Assembly (NCBI GenBank): GCA_042088665.1
Contig: JBELMB010000180.1
Span: 1-10,175 of the forward strand
Direction of reading: 5' to 3'
Length of the DNA: 10,175 nt
Source of the DNA: JBELMB01 sp042088665
GTDB lineage: Bacteria; Pseudomonadota; Alphaproteobacteria; Rhodobacterales; Rhodobacteraceae
Position 1 is the stretch's first letter. Every line of letters starts with the position of its first letter. The translations under genes were made by a program, and so were the position numbers. The notes beneath the pieces are model-generated. The model was not told where the DNA came from and did no database searches. It saw only the letters and a program-made list of their open reading frames with translations. Shown piece by piece: positions 1 to 7,130 of this stretch.

Positions 1-1
1 T

Positions 2-382
2 CTGGATGAGGTGCTGTCCTTCCTGACCATCGACCACCTGCGCAACGAATACGCGCAGGCCCTGTCGGGCGGCCAGCAAAAGCTGCTGGAACTCGGGCGT
101 CTCCTGATGCTCGACCCCGATGTGATCATCCTCGACGAACCCTTTGCCGGGGTCCACCCCAAACTGATGGAAGTGATCTACGCCACGATCCGGCGCATGA
201 AGGCAGAGGGCAAGGCGATCGTGCTGATCTCCCACCAGATGGACGCGATCTTTTCGCTGTCGGAACGTCTTCTGGTGCTGAACTTCGGGGACCTGATTGC
301 CGATGGCGATCCGCAGACGGTCAAGAACGATCCGACGGTGATCGAGGCCTATCTCGGCTCAGACGAGGAGGACGCCGCATGA
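2..382 (+). CDS. LivG-type branched-chain/polar amino acid ABC transporter ATP-binding protein, C-terminal part (5' end outside window)
   Basis: This is the C-terminal half (about 126 residues) of an ABC ATPase; the frame is open to the left edge, so the GTG at 11 is not a real start. Visible motifs are the ABC signature LSGGQQ followed by KLLELGR, Walker B VIILDEP with the D-loop region FAGVHP, and the switch histidine in VLISHQMD. The order and spacing match LivG of the HAAT family (branched-chain and other amino acids or amides), which pairs with LivF on the cytoplasmic face of a LivH/LivM permease. A LivF-type gene follows 91 bp downstream, which supports the assignment. The permeases, the binding protein and Walker A must lie left of the window. 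The transported substrate is not known; the downstream enzymes suggest an amino compound rather than leucine itself. Confidence 0.9.
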   Translation: MDEVLSFLTIDHLRNEYAQALSGGQQKLLELGRLLMLDPDVIILDEPFAGVHPKLMEVIYATIRRMKAEGKAIVLISHQMDAIFSLSERLLVLNFGDLIADGDPQTVKNDPTVIEAYLGSDEEDAA

Positions 383-473
383 CCCGCCATTTCGGCTTCT
401 CTGTTTCCAAAATACTCCGGGGGAGTCGCCCGATGGGCGACGGGGGCAGCGCCCCCCAAATGAGAGGCCGCAC
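383..473 (+). repeat. Intergenic G-run/C-run tandem-hairpin element between the two transporter ATPase genes
   Basis: This is the only real gap inside the operon. It contains two perfect hairpins back to back: GTCGCCC-GAT-GGGCGAC at 425-441 (7-bp stem) and GGGGGC-AGC-GCCCCC at 442-456 (6-bp stem). They are preceded by a CTCC/GGAG mini-stem at 415-425 that competes with the first hairpin. The phrase AAATACTCCGGGGGAGTC followed by a hairpin and then a G-run/C-run hairpin is, from memory, a dispersed intergenic repeat common in Rhodobacteraceae genomes. No T-tract follows, so it is not an obvious intrinsic terminator. In mRNA it could stabilise upstream transcript ends or tune livG/livF stoichiometry; that role is inference. 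Confidence 0.65.
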
Positions 474-1187
474 ATGACCGAAACTGTCCTCGAAATGCGC
501 GACCTTTCGGTCGGGTACTACCGCGATCTCAACATCCTGTCGGACCTTGATCTCAAGGCCCGCAAGGGACAGATCACGACCATTCTCGGCGCCAACGGCG
601 TGGGCAAATCCACCGCGCTCAAGGCCGCCTTCGGCTTTCTGAAACCCAACAAGGGCGATATCCTGCTGAATGGCGAAAGCATCCTGCACATCCCCCCGCA
701 TGAAAAGATCCGCAGCGGGCTGGCCTACATCCCCCAGCAACCCGGCGTGTTCAAGGATATGACGGTCGAGGAAAACCTCGAGCTTGGCGGCTGGACCTTC
801 CGGCGCGATACCAAGCAGGTGCGCCGCAAGGTCGAGGCGAATTATGACCGTTTCCCGATCCTCAAGGACAAGCGCAAGCAAGTCACCGGAGAACTCTCCG
901 GCGGTCAGCAGCGCATGGTCGAGATCGGGCGCACCCTGATGGCAGAGCCCAGCATGCTGCTGGTAGACGAACCCACCGCAGGGCTGTCCAAGATGCTCGC
1001 CGAGGAGGTCTACGAGATGCTCATCGACCTCAAGAAGGAAAAACTGACCATCCTGCTGGTGGATCAGGAAATCCGCCACGCGCTCAAGGTGGCGGACTAC
1101 GTCTATGTGCTCGAGTTGGGGCGCAACAAGTTCGAAGGCCCGTCTTCGGATTTCAACGATCTCGAAAAGGCGTTCTGGGTGGCGTGA
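474..1187 (+). CDS. LivF-type branched-chain/polar amino acid ABC transporter ATP-binding protein
   Basis: The protein has 237 residues, the usual LivF length. It shows a complete ABC ATPase: Walker A GANGVGKST (39-47), Q-loop in YIPQQPGVF (Q88/Q89), signature LSGGQQ (141-146), Walker B MLLVDEP (161-167) with TAGLS D-loop region, and VDQE (196-199) where other ABC ATPases carry the switch histidine. LivF proteins normally have a VEQ-type sequence there, so this favours LivF over LivG. The start ATG follows GAGAGG at 462-467 with a 6-base spacer. It works as a heterodimer with the upstream LivG-type protein to power import. The stop overlaps the start of the aminotransferase gene by up to 4 bases, tying the transporter to the catabolic enzymes. 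Substrate unknown. Confidence 0.92.
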   Translation: MTETVLEMRDLSVGYYRDLNILSDLDLKARKGQITTILGANGVGKSTALKAAFGFLKPNKGDILLNGESILHIPPHEKIRSGLAYIPQQPGVFKDMTVEENLELGGWTFRRDTKQVRRKVEANYDRFPILKDKRKQVTGELSGGQQRMVEIGRTLMAEPSMLLVDEPTAGLSKMLAEEVYEMLIDLKKEKLTILLVDQEIRHALKVADYVYVLELGRNKFEGPSSDFNDLEKAFWVA

Positions 1188-2539
1188 TGCAGCAAGACGT
1201 TCAAGGCGCAATGCAGGGCACCAACCTGTTCTGGGGCGCGCGACGACGCAAGGCGCAGATGGTGCGGGCAGAGGGGATCTACCTCTGGGACAGCGCGGGC
1301 CAACGCTACCTTGATGGCTCTTCGGGGCCGATGACCTGCAACATCGGCCATGGCAACCCCGCAGTGCTGGCCGCGATGCAGGCGCAGATGCAGAACGCCA
1401 CCTTCGGGATGCGCCTGCATTTCGAGACCGACCCGGCAGAGCGTCTCGCCACCCGATTGGCACAGATCGCACCGGCGGATCTGGATCAGGTATTCTACAC
1501 CTCGGGCGGATCAGAGGCCGTCGAAAGCGCGCTGAAACTCGCCCGATGCCATGCTCTGGCCACGGGTCAGGCGCAGCGCTGGAAAGTGATTTCGCGCTTT
1601 CCGGCCTACCACGGCTGCACGCTGGGGGCGCTGGGTGTGTCGGGCTATGCGCCGATGTCGGCGCCATTTGATCCGATGATGGTCCAGATGCCCAAGATCC
1701 CGGCCCCGCGCGCCTATCTGGACGGGCTGGATCTGGAGGATCCCGCCACGGGCCATCACTACGCCGACATGCTGGAGGCACAGATCCTGCGCGAAGGTCC
1801 CGAAACCGTTCTGGCCTTCCTGCACGAACCGATCGGAGGCGCCTCGACCGGCGCGCTGGTGCCGCCAGCAGGATACATGGTGCGCATCCGCGAGATCTGC
1901 GACCGCTACGGCGTGCTGCTCATCCATGACGAAGTGATCTCGGGCGGGGGGCGCGTGGGCACCTTCTTTGCCGGGGATCTCTGGGGGGTGGTGCCGGATC
2001 TGATCACGCTGTCCAAGGGCTTTGGCGCCGGGTACATGCCGCTGGGCGCGGTGATCCTGCGCGCGCCGCTGGCCGAGGCGGTGCTGGATGCGGCCAACTA
2101 CCTGCATGGCTTCACCTATGGCGGCAACCCGCTGGCCTGTGCTGCGGGTCTGGCCGTGCTGGACGAGATCGCTGAACAGGACATGATGTCGAACGCCGTC
2201 GCCATGGGAAAGACGCTCAAAGCCCGTCTGGAGGCGCTGATGCAGCGTTACGAGATCATCGGCGACGTGCGGGGCAAGGGGCTCCTGATGGCGTTCGAAC
2301 TGGTCTCTGACCGTGAGACAATGGCCCCCTTGCCAAAGGATTTGAACGCCTACGACCGGCTGGTCGAGATCGCCTATGAAAACGGCCTGATCATCTATGC
2401 GCGCCGCACCCGTGGCGGGCTCGAAGGGGATCACTTCCTCGTGGCGCCGCCGATGATCTGCACCGAGGCGCAGATTGACGAAATCATGGAAAAGCTGACC
2501 ACATCGCTGGATCGGTTCCTTGGTGAAATGCCGCGCTGA
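1184..2539 (+). CDS. Class III (omega-amino acid type) PLP-dependent aminotransferase
   Basis: This is a 451-residue fold-type I aminotransferase of class III, the group including omega-amino acid:pyruvate, GABA, ornithine and diaminobutyrate aminotransferases. Visible features are the phosphate-binding segment TSGGSEAVESALKLAR (106-121), the PLP pyridine aspartate D249 in LLIHDEVISGGGRVG, the Schiff-base lysine K278 in LITLSKGFGAGYMPLG, and the TYGGNPLACAA segment from 311. Length and motif order are normal. The start is either GTG at 1184 (overlap GTGA with livF) or ATG at 1187 (overlap of one base); the sequence does not decide. The next gene is a beta-keto acid cleavage enzyme, so a plausible job is turning a beta- or omega-amino acid, possibly an acetylated one, into a keto acid. 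The exact donor is not readable from the sequence. Confidence 0.9.
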   Translation: MMQQDVQGAMQGTNLFWGARRRKAQMVRAEGIYLWDSAGQRYLDGSSGPMTCNIGHGNPAVLAAMQAQMQNATFGMRLHFETDPAERLATRLAQIAPADLDQVFYTSGGSEAVESALKLARCHALATGQAQRWKVISRFPAYHGCTLGALGVSGYAPMSAPFDPMMVQMPKIPAPRAYLDGLDLEDPATGHHYADMLEAQILREGPETVLAFLHEPIGGASTGALVPPAGYMVRIREICDRYGVLLIHDEVISGGGRVGTFFAGDLWGVVPDLITLSKGFGAGYMPLGAVILRAPLAEAVLDAANYLHGFTYGGNPLACAAGLAVLDEIAEQDMMSNAVAMGKTLKARLEALMQRYEIIGDVRGKGLLMAFELVSDRETMAPLPKDLNAYDRLVEIAYENGLIIYARRTRGGLEGDHFLVAPPMICTEAQIDEIMEKLTTSLDRFLGEMPR

Positions 2540-3465
2540 TGTCCAGGATGATTCTGACCTGCGCTGTCACGGGCTCCATTCATACGCCCACCATGTCCGA
2601 CGCCTTGCCTTACCGGCCGCAGGACATCGCCGATCAGGCGGTGGGTGCGGCTGAGGCAGGCGCGTCGATCCTGCACCTGCACGCTCGCGACCCGGCCGAT
2701 GGCCGTCCCTCGGCGGATCCGGCGCATTACATGGCCTTCCTGCCTGACATCAAGGCACGCACGGATGCCATCGTGAACATGACCACCGGCGGCAGCGCAG
2801 TGATGACGCTGGATCAACGGCTCGCCGCGCCGTTGCAGGCCGAACCGGAGATGTGTTCGCTGAACATGGGCACCATGAACTTTGCCCTCTACCCGATGGC
2901 CGCGCGTGAGCGTGTGTGGAAGTTCGACTGGGAAAAGCCCTTTCTCGAGAACTCCGACGATCTGGTGTTCAAGAACACGCCGCGCGACATTGCCGGTGTC
3001 TTGCAGCGCATGGGGGCCGAGCGTGGCGCGCGGTTCGAGTTTGAATGCTACGACACCGGCCATCTGACCATGCTGAAGCATTTCGTCGACCGCGGGCTGG
3101 TGCCTGGGCCGATCTTCTTGCAGTTCGTGTTTGGTGTTCTTGGGGGCATGGCCCCCTCTGCGGAGAACCTCACCCATATGAAACGGCTGGCGGATCAGTA
3201 CTTTGGGGATGACTACCAGTTCTCCGTGCTGGCGGCGGGGCGTCAGCAGATGCCGCTGGCGCTGATGGCCGCCGGGATGGGCGGGCATGTGCGTGTCGGG
3301 CTCGAAGACAGCCTGTTCCTGTCGCGTGGCGTTCTCGCGCGTTCCAACGCCGAGCAGGTGACCAAGGTGCGCACTCTCGTCGAGGGGTTGGGCCGCGCGG
3401 TTGCCAGCCCGTCCGAGGTGCGCAAGATGCTGGGCCTGAAGGGGGCAACCAATGTCCGCTTCTGA
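2539..3465 (+). CDS. BKACE family beta-keto acid cleavage enzyme (DUF849; 3-keto-5-aminohexanoate cleavage protein-like)
   Basis: The 308-residue protein belongs to the BKACE family. These TIM-barrel, metal-dependent enzymes condense a beta-keto acid with acetyl-CoA to give acetoacetate and a new acyl-CoA; the founding member Kce acts in lysine fermentation. The N-terminus (ILTCAVTGSIHTP) and the metal-binding HLHAR motif with H46 and H48 are clear. A third ligand is probably E256 in HVRVGLEDS near the C-terminal end, as in Kce. The family covers many substrates (for example dehydrocarnitine, 3-oxoadipate and 5-amino-3-ketohexanoate), so the keto acid is not determined. The ATG overlaps the aminotransferase stop by one base (TGATG), and the two enzymes probably act in sequence. 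There is no strong Shine-Dalgarno, consistent with coupling. Confidence 0.9.
   Translation: MSRMILTCAVTGSIHTPTMSDALPYRPQDIADQAVGAAEAGASILHLHARDPADGRPSADPAHYMAFLPDIKARTDAIVNMTTGGSAVMTLDQRLAAPLQAEPEMCSLNMGTMNFALYPMAARERVWKFDWEKPFLENSDDLVFKNTPRDIAGVLQRMGAERGARFEFECYDTGHLTMLKHFVDRGLVPGPIFLQFVFGVLGGMAPSAENLTHMKRLADQYFGDDYQFSVLAAGRQQMPLALMAAGMGGHVRVGLEDSLFLSRGVLARSNAEQVTKVRTLVEGLGRAVASPSEVRKMLGLKGATNVRF
3439..3445 (+). promoter_or_regulatory. Ribosome binding site for the GNAT gene, inside the BKACE coding end
   Basis: AAGGGGG lies six bases before the ATG at 3452, within the last codons of the BKACE gene. It supports that start even though it makes a 14-base overlap between the two genes. Confidence 0.6.
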
Positions 3466-3976
3466 CGACGGGGCCGCCGCAAAACCGCCACTGCCAAAGA
3501 TCCGCATCGCCACGGGCGATGACCTCAAACCCGTCATGGCCGCCATGGCCGCATTGGCCATCGATCTCAAGGACCCGTTCATGGCCACGCCGGACATGAT
3601 GGATGACGCCTTGTTCGGACCGCGCGCGCATTCGGTCTGCCTGTTGGCGGGGCCGGGCGTGCCACCGCTCGGAGCGGTGCTGTGCAGCCCGTTCCTGTCG
3701 ACTGTTCTGGGCCACCCTTGCGTCTATGTCTCTGACCTCTGGGTGGCCAAAGAGGCCCGTGGGCGCGCGCTTGGCCGGGGGCTGCTGGCGGCGGCTGCCG
3801 TTGAGGGCCGCAGGCGCTGGCAGGCCCGGGCGCTTTACCTCAATGTCTATAGCGAAAGCACGGAAGCGATGGATTTCTACCGACATATCGGATTTCGGAT
3901 CAGCACGACCGACAACCGCGCGGCGCTCAGCGGCGCAGGTTTCGACGCTCTGCTCGCCGCGGGGGCTGCGGCATGA
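3452..3976 (+). CDS. GNAT family N-acetyltransferase
   Basis: This 174-residue protein has the GNAT core. Strand beta-4 reads VYVSDLWV (91-98), followed by the acetyl-CoA pyrophosphate-binding motif RGRALGRG (103-110, fitting R/Q-x-x-G-x-G/A), then strand beta-5 ALYLNVY (127-133) and the helix STEAMDFYRHIGF (135-148). Y143 sits where many GNATs have the catalytic tyrosine. About 17 N-terminal residues are low-complexity and probably not part of the fold. It should transfer acetyl from acetyl-CoA to a primary amine, but GNAT specificity cannot be read from sequence. It sits directly before a deacetylase-fold gene (ATGA overlap), so a paired acetylation/deacetylation of a small-molecule amine is more likely than protein acetylation. 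That pairing is inference. Confidence 0.85.
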   Translation: MSASDDGAAAKPPLPKIRIATGDDLKPVMAAMAALAIDLKDPFMATPDMMDDALFGPRAHSVCLLAGPGVPPLGAVLCSPFLSTVLGHPCVYVSDLWVAKEARGRALGRGLLAAAAVEGRRRWQARALYLNVYSESTEAMDFYRHIGFRISTTDNRAALSGAGFDALLAAGAAA

Positions 3977-5001
3977 AGGCCTTTCTCGACCCTCGGCAAA
4001 GCCGGCATGATCCCAAACACTTCATGGCCAATGGCACCATCCTGCCCAACCCGGAGGTGCCCGCCCGTGTCGATATCCTCAAGGCCGGGGCCGAGGCCGC
4101 GGGCTGCGCGATCGAGGCGCCCGGTGACCTTGGCATGGGGCCCATCGCGGCAATCCACACGGCAGAGTACCTGACCTTTCTGCGCACCATCTACCCGCGC
4201 TGGCAACGCATCGACGGGGCGGGTGCGGAAGTGGTTCCCAACATTCATCCCGCCGCCCGCAGCAATGGCTATCCGCTTTCTGCGGTGGGGCAGGCGGGCT
4301 ACCATCAGGCGGACACCGCCTGTCCGATTTCGGGCCAGACATGGGAGGCGGCATATTGGTCGGCGCAGAGCGCGCTCAGCGGTGCGCAGGCACTGACCGC
4401 AGGCGCCAAGGCCGCCTATGCGCTGTGTCGCCCACCGGGGCATCATGCCTTTGGCGACCTTGCGGGGGGCTTTTGCTTTCTGAACAATTCCGCCATCGCC
4501 GCAGAACACCTGCGCGCACAGGGACGGCGTCCCGCGATCCTCGACGTGGACGTGCACCATGGCAATGGCACGCAGGGCGTCTTTTACGGGCGCGGCGACG
4601 TGCTGACGGTCTCGATCCACGCCGATCCGGGACGCTTTTATCCGTTCTTCTGGGGCTATGCGCAGGAACGCGGCGAAGGGGCCGGGCTGGGTGCCAACCT
4701 CAACCTGCCCTTGCCGCGCGGCACCGATGACAGCGGCTTTCTCAAGGCGCTGGACACGGCGCTGGCGCGCATCGATGCCTTTGGCGCGGATGTTATCGTG
4801 GTGGCGCTGGGGCTCGATGCCCATGAGGACGATCCGTTCAAGGGGCTCGGGGTGACAACGCCCGGGTTTCACGCTATTGCCCGGGCCATCGCCGCCAGTG
4901 GCAAGCCGTTGCTTCTGGTTCAGGAAGGCGGCTATGTCTCTGACGCTCTGGGCAGCAATCTGACCAACTTTCTGACCGGCATCGCGGAGGGCCAGGCATG
5001 A
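3973..5001 (+). CDS. Histone deacetylase-fold amidohydrolase, acetylpolyamine amidohydrolase-like
   Basis: The protein has 342 residues, close to bacterial acetylpolyamine amidohydrolase (APAH, about 341). The class I/II HDAC zinc-hydrolase active site is complete: tandem catalytic histidines H157/H158 in RPPGHHAFGD, zinc ligands D193 and H195 in DVDVHHGNGTQ and D282 in GLDAHEDDP, and transition-state tyrosine Y321 in QEGGY. Positions agree within one or two residues with those I recall for Mycoplana APAH. The N-terminus (MKAFLDPRQSRHDPKHFM) and the insertion around SNGYPLSAVGQAGYHQADTA are also APAH-like. Expected reaction: hydrolysis of an N-acetylated amine to amine and acetate, in the cytoplasm as no signal peptide is visible. 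Neighbours (GNAT before, DgcA/DgcN-like after) suggest a small N-acetyl-amino compound; whether it is a polyamine or an N-acetyl amino acid is open. Confidence 0.88.
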   Translation: MKAFLDPRQSRHDPKHFMANGTILPNPEVPARVDILKAGAEAAGCAIEAPGDLGMGPIAAIHTAEYLTFLRTIYPRWQRIDGAGAEVVPNIHPAARSNGYPLSAVGQAGYHQADTACPISGQTWEAAYWSAQSALSGAQALTAGAKAAYALCRPPGHHAFGDLAGGFCFLNNSAIAAEHLRAQGRRPAILDVDVHHGNGTQGVFYGRGDVLTVSIHADPGRFYPFFWGYAQERGEGAGLGANLNLPLPRGTDDSGFLKALDTALARIDAFGADVIVVALGLDAHEDDPFKGLGVTTPGFHAIARAIAASGKPLLLVQEGGYVSDALGSNLTNFLTGIAEGQA

Positions 5002-6059
5002 AGATCGATTTTCATACGCTGTACTTGAAGAAGCGGTTTCCCCTGCGCATCAGCCGGGGCGAGTTCACCGGGGGGGAGAACCTCTTTGTCAGTCTCAGCG
5101 CAGAGGGGCACACCGGTTGGGGTGAAATGGCCCCGGGTCCCCGCGAAGGGGCGGGCACTGCCGCCGAGGGCCAGGCCATTCTGGAGGAGTTCTGCACCAA
5201 GGGGGTGTCGGGGTCGATCCATGACACATGGGCCGCGGCGCGGGCGGCGGGCGTTGCGCGCTGCGCGCTGGCGGCGCTGGACATGGCGCTCTGGGATCTG
5301 ACGGCGAAACGCGCGGGCCTGCCCCTGTACCGCCTGCTGGGGCTGAGCCGCCGTGCGGTGATCAGCTCTGTGACCGTGGGAATCAACCCGCCCGAAGTGG
5401 TCGGCGACCGGGTGCCCTTGTTGCTGGCCCGCGGCGCGCGCGCGCTGAAGATCAAACTTGGCTCGCCCGAAGGCATCGAAGCCGACAAGGCCATGTTCGA
5501 CGCGGTTCTGACCTCGTCGGCGGGCAGCGGCGCGGTGCTGCGGGTGGATGCCAATGGCGGCTGGTCGCTCAGGGACGCGCAGCACATGATGGGCTGGCTG
5601 GCCGAACAGGGTGTCGAATACATCGAACAGCCCTTGGTCAAGGGCGCCGAGGACCAACTGCCAGAGCTCTTCAAGGACAGGCCGCTGCCGATCTTTGTCG
5701 ATGAAAGTTGCTGCGTCTCGCAGGACATTCCCGGCTTTGCCCATTGTGTCGATGGCGTGAACCTCAAGCTCATGAAAGCTGGCGGCATCACCGAGGCGCT
5801 GCGCATCGTGGCGACGGCGCGCGCCTTTGGGCTGAAGACGATGATCGGTTGCATGGGCGAAAGCGCGATCTCGATCGCGGCGGGGGCCTCGCTCGGGGCG
5901 CTCTTTGACTACATCGATCTGGATTCGCATCTGAACCTTGACCCCGACCCGGCGGAAGGCGCGCCCTTTTCCGATGGCGTGACCCTGCCCGCCGACCGTC
6001 CGGGTCATGGCGGGGTGCTTCGCGATACCGCGATGGCGCAAGGAGGCTCCGATGCTTGA
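4998..6059 (+). CDS. Enolase-superfamily dipeptide epimerase / N-acetyl-amino acid racemase (DgcA-like)
   Basis: This 353-residue enzyme belongs to the muconate lactonizing subgroup of the enolase superfamily. The catalytic set is complete: the KIK pair K151/K153, metal ligands D184 (VDAN), E210 (YIEQP) and D235 (VDES), and the second-face lysine in NLKLMKAGG (probably K257). The C-terminal barrel carries an Asp-x-Asp motif, D307-L-D309, typical of L-Ala-D/L-Glu epimerases and also seen in DgcA-type racemases. The reaction is 1,1-proton transfer at an alpha carbon, on a dipeptide or an N-acyl amino acid. Its partner is the DUF1611 gene that overlaps it by 8 bases, the same pairing as DgcA (N-acetyl-D-Glu racemase) with DgcN. 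GGAGG at 4986-4990 precedes the ATG by 7 bases, and the start overlaps the APAH stop (ATGA). Specificity between dipeptide and N-acetyl-Glu is unresolved. Confidence 0.85.
   Translation: MKIDFHTLYLKKRFPLRISRGEFTGGENLFVSLSAEGHTGWGEMAPGPREGAGTAAEGQAILEEFCTKGVSGSIHDTWAAARAAGVARCALAALDMALWDLTAKRAGLPLYRLLGLSRRAVISSVTVGINPPEVVGDRVPLLLARGARALKIKLGSPEGIEADKAMFDAVLTSSAGSGAVLRVDANGGWSLRDAQHMMGWLAEQGVEYIEQPLVKGAEDQLPELFKDRPLPIFVDESCCVSQDIPGFAHCVDGVNLKLMKAGGITEALRIVATARAFGLKTMIGCMGESAISIAAGASLGALFDYIDLDSHLNLDPDPAEGAPFSDGVTLPADRPGHGGVLRDTAMAQGGSDA
6040..6046 (+). promoter_or_regulatory. Strong ribosome binding site that fixes the DUF1611 start at 6052
   Basis: AAGGAGG, the best Shine-Dalgarno in the window, lies five bases before ATG 6052. 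The same frame has an earlier ATG at 6007, but that would add 15 residues with no comparable site and a much longer overlap with the epimerase gene. Confidence 0.75.
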
Positions 6060-7098
6060 TCCCAAACAACCCATCGCTCTCTTCGCCGAGGCCACCATGG
6101 GCCTGCTCAACGCCAAGATGGCCGAGGGCATCCTGCGCTACGGGGCCAATCCGGTGGTTGCCGTCATCGACAGCACCAAGGCCGGTCGATCCGTGCGCGA
6201 TGTCTCGACCGTGGACAGCGGCGTTCCCATCGTTGCCGATTTGCAGGCTGCCATTGCGCGCGGCGCCGAAGTCCTGGTGCTGGGCACAGCGCCCTCCGGC
6301 GGACGGGTGCCGGCAGAATGGATGGCCATGCTGGAGGCCGCCGTGGCCGCCGGATTAAGCATCGTCAACGGGATGCACGACCAGCTTGCGCCAAGGCTTG
6401 GATCGGATCTGGCAGAGGGGCAATGGATCTGGGACATCCGCACGCCGCTTGGCGGGTTGCCGGACATCGCCATGGCGCGCGCGGCGGGGCGGAGCAACAC
6501 GCGGGTGCTGATGGTCGGCACCGACATGGCCGTGGGCAAGATGACCGCCGGGCTGGAACTGACCCGCGCGCTGGAGGCCAAGGGCGCGGATGCGGTGTTC
6601 CTCGCGACGGGTCAGACCGGGGTGGCCATCACTGGCCGCGGGATCCCGCTGGACGCCTTCCGCGTCGATCATGCCGCCGGTGCGGTGGAACGCATGGTCC
6701 TGCAAGCCGCGGCGCATGACATTCTGGTCGTCGAAGGGCAGGGGTCCCTGCTGCATCCGGGCAGCACCGCCACCTTGCCGCTGATCCGGGGCAGCGCCTG
6801 CAACGCCATGGTGTTGTGTCACCGCGCGGGCATGACGCATCTGGATACGCTGGATCAGGTCCATGTGCCGCCGTTGCGCGATGTCATCGCCCTGAACGAG
6901 GCGGTGGCTGCCGCCGGGGGGGCGCTGACACCTGCCAAGGTGGTCGCCGTATCGCTCAACACCAGTCATCTGTCACAGGATGCGGCCCGCGCGGCCCTTG
7001 ATGCCGTGGCAGAGGAAACGGGCCTTCCCGTGACTGACCCGGTGCGTCTGGGGGCCGGGGCCTTGGCCGAGGCGGTTCTGGCCCTGCGCGAGGCCTGA
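6052..7098 (+). CDS. DUF1611 P-loop protein, DgcN-like (D-glutamate N-acetyltransferase family)
   Basis: From ATG 6052 the protein has 348 residues. The N-terminal part (about 1-145) is a Rossmann-like domain with VVAVIDSTKAGRSV and VLVLGTAPSGG. The C-terminal part has a P-loop G156-TDMAV-GK163-MT, the conserved GQTGVAI stretch (187-193), VVEGQGSLLHP (226-236) and a VSLNTSHL strand near 300. This is the DUF1611 (PF07755) architecture. One member, DgcN, N-acetylates D-glutamate with acetyl-CoA before racemisation by DgcA; the adjoining epimerase gene overlaps it by 8 bases. The N-terminus (GILRYGANPVVAVIDS) looks more like the broader DUF1611 subgroup found beside dipeptide epimerases than the DgcN type I recall, so acetyltransferase activity on D-Glu is a hypothesis. 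It is the last gene of the operon; a hairpin follows at 7131. Confidence 0.82.
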   Translation: MLDPKQPIALFAEATMGLLNAKMAEGILRYGANPVVAVIDSTKAGRSVRDVSTVDSGVPIVADLQAAIARGAEVLVLGTAPSGGRVPAEWMAMLEAAVAAGLSIVNGMHDQLAPRLGSDLAEGQWIWDIRTPLGGLPDIAMARAAGRSNTRVLMVGTDMAVGKMTAGLELTRALEAKGADAVFLATGQTGVAITGRGIPLDAFRVDHAAGAVERMVLQAAAHDILVVEGQGSLLHPGSTATLPLIRGSACNAMVLCHRAGMTHLDTLDQVHVPPLRDVIALNEAVAAAGGALTPAKVVAVSLNTSHLSQDAARAALDAVAEETGLPVTDPVRLGAGALAEAVLALREA

Positions 7099-7130
7099 CG
7101 CGCAGAGCGGGGTGTTTCATCAAACCACTG

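Noticed and set aside
321..1781. Long minus-strand open frame antisense to livG, livF and the aminotransferase
   Set aside because: Arg/Pro-rich translation without family motifs; it mirrors high-GC codon bias of the real + strand genes, which carry complete motif sets.
6007..6051. Earlier ATG for the DUF1611 gene
   Set aside because: It lacks a good Shine-Dalgarno and would overlap the epimerase by 53 bases; AAGGAGG at 6040-6046 points to 6052.
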